64,000 bases of DNA from Stenogyne calaminthoides. Taxonomy: Eukaryota; Streptophyta; Magnoliopsida; Lamiales; Lamiaceae. Shown here in pieces: positions 56,690-64,000 of this stretch (position 1 is its first letter; every line of letters begins with the position of its first letter). A program made the position numbers and the translations under genes. Where the stretch lies: contig JBBCBC010000027.1 in NCBI GenBank assembly GCA_037126765.1, forward strand, positions 12,610,406 through 12,674,405, written 5' to 3'. The notes beneath the pieces were generated by a model. It was given only the letters and a program-made list of their open reading frames with translations, had not been told where the DNA came from and searched no databases.

Positions 56690-58370
56690 TCTCCCGACAT
56701 CTGGCATACGACTAGCTGAGAATCATTATAGACCTTCAATTTTCGTACCCCAATGGCCATTGCCATTTCTAGACCATTTATTAGGGCCTCATACTCTCCT
56801 TCGTTGTTGGTGGGTGAAAATCAAAACTTACAGCCGTTGTGAAAGATTGTTGTTCGGGACTGATCAGGACTATTCCAGCTCTAGCTCGGGTTCTTGTCGA
56901 GGATCCGTCGACGTGCAGCGTCCAAGGGATATCGATAGCCTCCGATGTCTTCTCTGGAAAGGTGAGCTCGGTAAGGAAATTGGGGCGAGGACCTGAGCTT
57001 TGATCACAGTTCGAGATGTGAAAGTAATTCCGAACTGACCTAATTCGATGGACCACTTCAACAATCGTCCGGCTACATCAGGTCAGTGTAAAACTTATCT
57101 CAGTGGCATGGTAGTTAAGACCTCTATCTGGTGGTCGAAATAATATTGTCGTAGCTTTGGGACACTCATGACCAAGGCATATGCGAACTTCTCGAGAGGT
57201 GGGTACTTGAGTTCGGCATCACTCAAGGTTTGGATGACGAAGTATATTGGTAGATGGTCTTGACCTTCCGCTTTCGGACGATCTTGCTCACGAGAGTGGA
57301 CTCCGAGGCCGCTAGATACAAGAAAATCTTTTCGCCCGGGATGGGCTTCGCCAAGATTTGAGGATTGGAGAGATACACTTTGAGCTTCAGAAATGCAGCT
57401 TGGCATTGCGGGGTCCATGAGAATTTTCTTTTCTTCATTGCTTCAAAGAAGGGCTTGCACTTATCCCCCATTCTGGATACAAATCTGTTGAGAGCTGCGA
57501 GACAACCAATCAACCTTTGGACCTCTTTTATGTTGAGAGGTGATTTCATGTCCATGATGTCTTTAATCTTTGTGGGGTTAGCTTCGATACTTTGCTGACT
57601 GATGATGTGCCCCAGAAAGTTTCCTGAACCAACTCCGAAACTGCACTTCTTGGGATTCAGACGCATGTTGTATTTTCTCAAGATGTCGAAAGTCCGGGCG
57701 AGGTGGCCCAGGTGGTCTTCTTTCTTCTCGCTTTTCACCACAATGTCGCCGATGTATACTTCCATGGTCTTTCCTATATTATCGGCAAACATTCGATTGA
57801 CCAAACGTTAATAGGTCGCCCCTGCGTTCTTTAATCCAAATGGCATCCTTTTCCAGCAATACATGTTTTTCTCGGTTAGAAAAGATGTATTTTGTTGGTC
57901 GTCTTTGTCCATAGCGATCTGATGATACCCAGCGAAAGTGTCCATAAAGGTCATCATCTAGTGCCCAGCAGTGTTATCCACGAGGTGATCTATGTGGGGC
58001 ATAGGGAAATAGTCTTTCGGGCAGGCTTCGTTGAGGTCGGTGAAATCGATGTAGAGTCGCCAAGAGTTGTTGGCCTTTTTTACTAAGACTGTGTTGGCCA
58101 CCCATTGCGGTTGATCTACTGTTGGATTAACTTGTTATCCAGTAGCTTTTTCACTTCTTCGGCCAAGGCTGCGTATTTCTCAGGACCAAACTTCCTTCTT
58201 TTTTGGGATACCGGCCTCTTCGTAGGGTCGATGTTCAGTTTATGGCATGCGACCTCGGGGTTGATGCCGATCATATCTTCATTCGACCATGCGAAAACAT
58301 CTAAATTCTGTTTGAGGAATTCTATCAATTGATTTCGTAGATCGATGGGTATTTGTGTTCCGATTGTCAC
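56690..58370 (-). pseudogene. Gypsy reverse transcriptase and RNase H remnant
   Basis: RT begins in the frame 58370-58116 (FAWSNEDMIGI, then RPVSQKRRKFGPEK). The middle is frameshifted. The catalytic block in the frame 57804-57223 reads VYIGDIVVKS, so the first of the two catalytic Asp residues is Gly. RNase H follows: LHVDGSS with its first catalytic Asp at about 56920-56940, then a one-base shift into the GEYEAL and NDSQLVV blocks (56700-56800). Confidence 0.82.
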
Positions 58371-58639
58371 ACTTAGCTCTGGCCGATCAAGGTCGATCGG
58401 GATTGTTTCTAGATCCTTGATAGGGGTTGCTTGCTGGTCTTTTATTTCTATTCTTAGATCGAGATTGGATTCCTGTCGTTCGGCATCGATCTCTATTGGC
58501 TCGAAACCAAGGCGAGGTTCCAGATCTGGTAACTCTTGTGCGGGTCATTCTTTGGTAGGTGTTTCACCTACTTCTACTATATTTTCTATTTCCATTTTAT
58601 CATCTTCTTCTTTCCAGGGTGGAGTTCGGCTTGTACAAC

Positions 58640-59242
58640 CTAGCCCCACCTCGAGTTTCCTACCGAAATAAAAGTGGAATTTAAATTGACACAAGAGTAA
58701 GTCAAACACTTTCTTGCAATGATCTGGTCACCTTTAATGGTGCCAATATTCCCGCCAGATCCAGGAAACTTGATACAATAGTAATAAGATGAGGCGGCAG
58801 CCCCGAACTCATGTTCGAAAGGCCTGTCGAAGAAAGCATTGAAATTTGATGGGATGTCGATGATTACGAAATCAAGCTGTCTTGTCGCCTTTACCTCGGC
58901 ATCCAGAGTTGAGGTGATCTCTACTGATAGGCGAATCATTCCATAGTCCTCGAAGGGTTGACTTCCAAACCCTCGGATCCCCACCTCGTAGGGTTCGACG
59001 TAGGAGTGGAAATCGCCGAGTTGATCCAGAGTCTTCTTGAAGAGGATGTTGCAGAAAGCCCCATTGTCGATCTTGATGCGATGGACCAAAGCCCCCATTA
59101 TCCTGGCTGAGATCACGAGTGGGTCCCAATTTGGGAAAACCACTCCATCCTTGTCCTCCTCGGTGAAGGCGAGCTGTTTCAGATTTGGGACGATGGTGTT
59201 GATCGGGAGGCAGCTTAGCACGACATTATCGAGAGCTCTCAT
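58640..59242 (-). pseudogene. Gypsy aspartic protease remnant
   Basis: VHRIKIDNGAFCNILF is the retropepsin active-site region, reading DNGA where related elements usually have DNGS or DTGS. A 200-codon frame continues to the protease end. Confidence 0.75.
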
Positions 59243-59459
59243 CTCGCTTCTGGCGACAGTTTGATAGGGATGTCGCTGGGAGGAAACCTCCGAGGGTTCC
59301 CCCCATTGGGCAGATCATGTGGATGACCCTATTCCCAGCCTTCTCTGGGATCTGCGGACCTCGTCTGCCTTGGTCGAGTTGATTTTCTGGTGGGGGTGCT
59401 TGTTGCTGATTCTATTGCTGCCTTGGCTTAACAAACCTTTCCAATTTTCCTTCTTCGTA

Positions 59460-61187
59460 TAACTTCCAGAGTTCTCTCTACAGATCGCGGCAATGTTCGG
59501 TGGTATGCCCAATGGTATTGTGATAGTCGCAGAACTTCTTCGAATTGAGCTTAGAAGTATCCTGGAGCATTTCCCGTGCTGGTGGGATTTGATGTCCGCC
59601 CTTGATGGATTGAAAGATCTGAGCTGCATTCATGGTCCGTATTTCGAGAAGCTTCACTTCCAGGGTGTTATCAATTGGTTTGAATGTCCCCAGAGCTCGG
59701 TAGTTGGATGGTCGGGCCTTCTGAAATGTTTCTCAAACTTTGGATCTGGCTTCTTGACTTCGGCATTTACCTCACTTAGTCGTCGTTCGTCTAGTCGCGA
59801 ACTAGTATTTCGGCATTGATGATCATAATACCTGCTCGGTATGAAAATCAGCGTAGCTCGACGGGTAGTCCTTGTTCATCATCTTTCAAAGTTTGGTTCC
59901 TTTCTTCAATCCGTGCACTATCCCCAAAACCTTGGTCTCATCCCCCAATGGTTCACCTTCCATGATGAGTTGGTCTATGAGGTCGATGTATGCTCGATCC
60001 ATTTCATCTTCAAGCTGATGGATGTTCGCCAAACGTTGATTAGTACCCTTGTGCGGGGTCAACAATGCGAAGTGAGTGAGGAACAGTTGTGCCATCTGGT
60101 GAAAAGATTCTATGGACGTCGGTGGTAAGGTGTTGAACCATCGGTAGGCCTGATCGCCTAATATGAGCGGGAAAAGTCGGCATTGGGTGGCATCAATTGC
60201 CCCTATGGAATTCATGTAGGATGTGTATTTTCTAATGTGGTTTATCGGATTAGTTTTGCCGTTGTACTGTGTGATGGAGCTCGCATTGATCTTGATTTGT
60301 ACCGGGGAGAGCATGACCGTGAGGGATAGCGGCGAAACCGGGATTTTGGTGGTAAGAGGTGTTACCCCTCTGTTCGCTAGCTGCTCTTGGAGATCTTTGA
60401 TATTTTGAAGGAAAGCGGCCATTTGGGGGGATTCAATTTGTCCTGCGATCTCGCCGTGGTGGGGGCAAAGTGGAGAGTTTCTTTCTCGTCGGCGACGTGA
60501 TGGGGTTCGGCGACGTCGGTAGGGTGATGGGGTTCTCTCCAGCCAACGGGATGAGGGACTTCTCTCAAGTCGATCTTTTGCTGATACTCATTGTCTGGGT
60601 CCTCCTTGGGCCACTAATCTCGAAAAAAATCCTTCGGGATCAGCGTGGTCGTGCTGCATCTGTCGGGGCTGATCTTGCTGAGGCCCGCGAGCTCGGTGTG
60701 GGCCACAGTTAAAACCTTCCGAGAACAAATGTCTGTGGATGGGATTTGGCCCCTCGTTTGGATTGCGCCGATAACATGGGGTGCATTGGGTCCCATGAGA
60801 GTTGACTTCCTGACTTTCTTTGCGATGAGGTCCCTCATAGCGAGGTTCCTCACGATGATGCTCCTCATGGTGGGATCTTTCCTGGCGAGGTCCCTCAGGG
60901 CGAGGTCCCTCATGCATTTGGCCTTTGCCCTTGATTCTGGCTTTTCGGTTCACGTCGTGGCGCAGGTCACCATTGGAAAACTCCATCTCAGCCCGCTTCT
61001 TGCGTAACACCGCGATGGCTTCGTCGATGTCTTTTTGGGTGCGAATTTGCTCGAGCTTTTGAGCTATCCTGACGGTGGGTCCTCCAGCTTTGCGGTTGCT
61101 AACGGCCGGACCGCTAGCCCCCGCTCCACCGGAGTGACACGAAACTGAGGCGGCCTTCCTTTTGGAGATGAGAGTTACTTGAGACAT
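59460..61187 (-). pseudogene. Gypsy gag remnant
   Basis: Starts at MSQVTLISKRK (61187), followed by a charged Glu/Arg/His/Pro repeat-rich part. The conserved retrotransposon gag domain (PF03732 type) is in the frame 60422-59886 (ALLGD-like block as LILGDQAYRWFNTLP). The C-terminal Cys/His block FCDYHNTIGHTTEHC lies near 59495-59540 and is followed by a stop. At least three frames are used. Confidence 0.8.
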
Positions 61188-61322
61188 GATTGAGTGATTT
61201 TTGGAGTGATTTGAATGAGTGGGACGAATTTATGTCGAATATTCGTGAGGAATACTCCAATGAGAAAACACTAAAGACTTAGCTCGATATTTCTTAAAGA
61301 GTACCCTCCTTCTAGCGCCAAT

Positions 61323-61970
61323 TGTTGTGTACTAAAATATATGGGATAGTGATTAATGATGTGACTTGGTGATCTTAGTGACATAAACAATAAATGTGTT
61401 AAGTGGATTGCATTTATGTTATATGATTGTTTGTGAGAATAAGTGCTTGAGTAATCAATTTGCAAGAGTTTTGGTAAGATATTGAATTCTCTAGCCTTCT
61501 TGGTCATAAATGACCCATATTTATAGGGTTTGGGAGAGTGGGGCCCACTCTCATGGGTTACAAGTACAAGCAACCGAAAGTGGCTCTGTGAAATATTGAA
61601 TGCTACAAGATTGATGTGACCCAGGTCGGAGGTCACTGGGAGGTCGCACGAGATAACGGAACTTTTGGCACCTCGCTGGGACGTCGCCAAGACAAATCCG
61701 GATTTGCATGGATTTATCCGTTTAAGTACTCCTAGCTGTCAGTCATAACTGTCCTTTGACGCCTTATCTCTAATTTAAATCCATTTTAGGTAAACTTCTC
61801 GCGCCGCCCTTCGGACACTAGTCAAATCGTAGTTAATGCTCCATACTTGAATTAGCCCGAGGTCACCGAGGTCCTCACAGGTCGCGAGGTAATATACTTG
61901 TTGAATTCTTTGATAAGTTCTCCGAGGCTTTTCCTGGTCGTGTCCGACCTCGTGCATTATGCACACAACA
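61323..61970 (-). repeat. Gypsy element 5' LTR (right copy)
   Basis: 648 bp with TGTTGTG...CACAACA ends, followed by the CAAAT duplication. It has a short insertion relative to the other copy near 61560-61600. Confidence 0.88.
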
Positions 61971-62009
61971 CAAATTAACATTTATCAATCCCAAAGTGAT
62001 AAGGTAAAG

Positions 62010-62240
62010 TATAATGTGAACAAGTTTCATAGTGAAACTGGTTAAGGAGTGTGACTTATATTACTAAAGAGTGTGACTTTTTACTGTAAAGGGTGTGACT
62101 TTTTACTATAAAGAGTATTACTCATAAAATGAAGGGTGTGACTTATATTATAGCAAATAGTGTCGTAGTGATAACCGAAGAATGTGAATTATATTACTAA
62201 ATGGTGTGACTTATATTACTAAAGAGTATGTCTGTAAAAT
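62010..62240. repeat. Partial copy of the foldback-arm sequence
   Basis: 'gtgaacaagtttcatagtga', 'gtgtgacttatattactaaa' and 'aagagtattactcataaaa' match 10480-10735 in the same order and strand. It lies 40 bp from the gypsy target site. Confidence 0.75.
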
Positions 62241-62988
62241 TATTTTTCTCAAATGATAAAGACATCATTCTCAAATTATTTTTCATCTAACTGTGAAATT
62301 ATTTCATGTAAGTGTTGCCTTTTTTTTTTTTAAGGATTGGCAAGTAACTTTTTTAAAAGTAAATTATGGTTTTTTTTTCACTTTCTAGAATTTGCGACAC
62401 CTAGGTCGTAAGTGTCGTGGCCCCTATCCATTAGTTTTCTAGCTTCAATCCCATGGTATTACACTAGGGGCCCGATTGGTAGGCATTGAATAAATTCATA
62501 CAAAAATAACCACATGACAATTTTAATGTGGAGAAACCTTACAAAGTTGATTGGTACCAATTATACGAAATAGTGTTATAAATTATATAAGTTGATTGGT
62601 ACCCAGTTATAAAGTTCTTTATAATATAGTATGTTGATTGGTAGGTTAGACTAAACACATATGAATACATAAAATTACCATATTACCCCTGAATCCCTAG
62701 CATTTATAAACAAGAGAAAAAAAGAAATCATCGTCTTTTCATATTATGCTTTTTTTCCTATACAACGCGATTACGTGTTGGATCGCCTCGGGGTTATGAT
62801 GATTGCATTATTATATATAGATCAATCGATTGGGAAAAAATAGTATGATTTCGTTATTCCAATCAATGCGCATTCGACATAAACATATTTTTGTGATTTC
62901 GGAGGAGAATTGGTGAAGTTTTTTTTTTTCTTTTTTCTTTCTATAAATTTCTCATAATTCATCGTTTTCGTTTTCGAAGGTTTGTATG
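62241..62988. other. Intergenic AT-rich DNA
   Basis: No supported gene. About 62467-62660 repeats 'ttgattggtacc' and begins 'ggggcccgattggtaggc', so it may be a degraded MITE. A poly-T tract lies at about 62321-62332. Confidence 0.35.
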
Positions 62989-63012
62989 TATTGAATGTGG
63001 GTGTTTCAATTG

Positions 63013-63474
63013 TGTTGGGAAATTAATTGCACGGATCTATTCGGGATGAATATTTAAATACAAATTTGGATACGCATGCGGAATTACTACTGAGTTTCGT
63101 GAACTAACCTGATGATTGCAATTATTATGTCATTTTTGTTGATTATTCCTAGTTTTACTTCGTCAAATCGATGAACAATTAACAAAATGGAAAATAAAAA
63201 TAGTATAATTTTTCCAAAGACATTATTCCAATCAAGAAAGCATCCCTATTTATAGATAGGTGGTAAACATGGAATAGGGAGGAAAAATCTTTTTTTTGAA
63301 TATACTATATTTTTTTTTTTAATTAAAATATTCCATACGGAGTTTGTTATGGTTATTGGAAAAAATAAGGATAAAGAAATTTATCTTCTTGAATTTTGAG
63401 ATATTCGTTTCACAATGATATTTCCATAATATCTTGGGATCAAGAAAATCTTTCTTTTGTATTGTAAAATAACA
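63013..63474. mobile_element. Solo-LTR-like unit (462 bp) between 24 bp direct repeats
   Basis: Begins TGTTGGGAAATTAATT and ends GTAAAATAACA, so the ends are TG...CA with TGTT/AACA inverted, as in copia LTRs. A TATA-like 'tatttatagata' lies at about 63247. It is flanked by identical 24 bp sequences (62989-63012 and 63475-63498). The orientation shown by the TATA box is probably plus. Confidence 0.6.
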
Positions 63475-63498
63475 TATTGAATGTGGGTGTTTCAATTG

Positions 63499-64000
63499 TT
63501 GAGATAATCTTGTATTTCAAGAAACAAAATTTAGAATTGATTTATGAATTTCATTTCTAAAATTAATATTAGCAACAAAGTTATTGGAGACAATTGTTAT
63601 TGGACTTTTTTTCACTTGTCTTGGGGGTATTTTGACCGAACTATCTATCTTTCCAATGGATTGAATTTCATTATTTTTATATAAGAAGATTTTTTTTGAT
63701 TATTATTTCGTGTTTAAATTATCTAGCCCATTAATTAATTCAAGCCCTTTGAAATAGCTTTCCATTAATTAATATCTTTTTCAAGGTGTTTATTATCAAA
63801 ATGGAAGGCCTTGGAAGCATGATAAAACTTATGGGACCAACAAAAATTTTGCACGATTCTCCATATTAAGAGTTAGAAGGTGACCAATAATATTGGATAT
63901 AAAGTATTGGAGAAGTTTGGAATGAGAATGGAAAATACTAACATCGATCCTATTTGGCAAGAAGATTAAGAAAAAGAACTTGTTCTTTTGGGGTCTATGG
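63499..64000. other. Intergenic DNA to the window end
   Basis: AT-rich with T runs. No frame, repeat or RNA gene recognised. Confidence 0.35.

Larger units (their letters stand above)
49958..61970 (-). mobile_element. Ty3/gypsy LTR retrotransposon of Tat type, 12.0 kb, decayed
   Basis: TSD CAAAT at 49953-49957 and 61971-61975. LTRs 49958-50571 and 61323-61970 have TGTTGTGTAC / GCACACAACA ends (the left copy has TA for TG at its start). Minus-strand order is gag (61187-59460), protease, RT, RNase H, integrase (ending 55177): gypsy order. Integrase and RT wording (DYFTKWAEAEPL, FAWSNEDMIGI) and an antisense extra gene plus tandem repeats downstream of pol match the Tat lineage. Just inside the 5' LTR (left of 61323) the minus strand reads TTGGCGCTAGAAGGAGGG, a plausible tRNA primer site. 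Stops and frame changes occur throughout. Confidence 0.9.

Noticed and set aside
62471..62660. MITE with 'ttgattggtacc' repeats
   Set aside because: Repeated words are direct, not inverted, and no target duplication was found, so I left it as undefined intergenic sequence.

Overview
This window is nuclear DNA of a flowering plant, almost certainly a eudicot. Genes have canonical GT-AG introns, intergenic DNA is AT-rich, and LTR retrotransposons and MITEs are abundant. The families found (DUF3444 J-proteins, P-class PPR proteins, PAT17-type DHHC acyltransferases, plant AAA-less M41-like proteins) are plant proteins. I cannot name the species.

Layout. 1-215 is a LINE reverse transcriptase scrap. 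2995-7233 holds a promoter, a probable 5' UTR intron and a one-exon J-protein/DUF3444 gene. 8221-11191 is a 3 kb foldback element with two 1.3 kb inverted arms. 14688-16327 (-) is a PPR gene with one apparent single-base frameshift. 19266-40849 (-) is a ten-exon DHHC S-acyltransferase gene whose 392-residue reading frame is intact. Two retrotransposons have stretched it to 21.6 kb: a 13.0 kb copia element (21740-34736, TSD AAATG) and a 4.6 kb non-autonomous element (35294-39917, TSD TAATA). 43236-45858 (-) and 46059-49561 (+) are head-to-head paralogues of a plant M41/FtsH-like metalloprotease family without an AAA domain, sharing a 200 bp divergent promoter. 49958-61970 is a 12 kb Ty3/gypsy element of Tat type (TSD CAAAT), with decayed gag-pol on the minus strand, a tandem-repeat block, and an extra intron-bearing gene in antisense. 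61971-64000 holds dispersed repeats and a solo-LTR-like unit with a 24 bp flanking duplication.

The five host genes are unrelated housekeeping or organelle-type genes, apart from the metalloprotease pair, which is a local inverted duplication. In that pair the right copy has lost the membrane segments of the left copy but keeps HEAGH and the downstream Asp. I judge it the most interesting biology here.

The sequence also carries signs of consensus trouble. The outer end of the left copia LTR is a mosaic of LTR and empty-site sequence, LTR pairs differ mainly by tiny indels often at CpG-containing motifs, and the PPR frameshift sits in a C run. Some broken frames in the repeats may therefore be technical.
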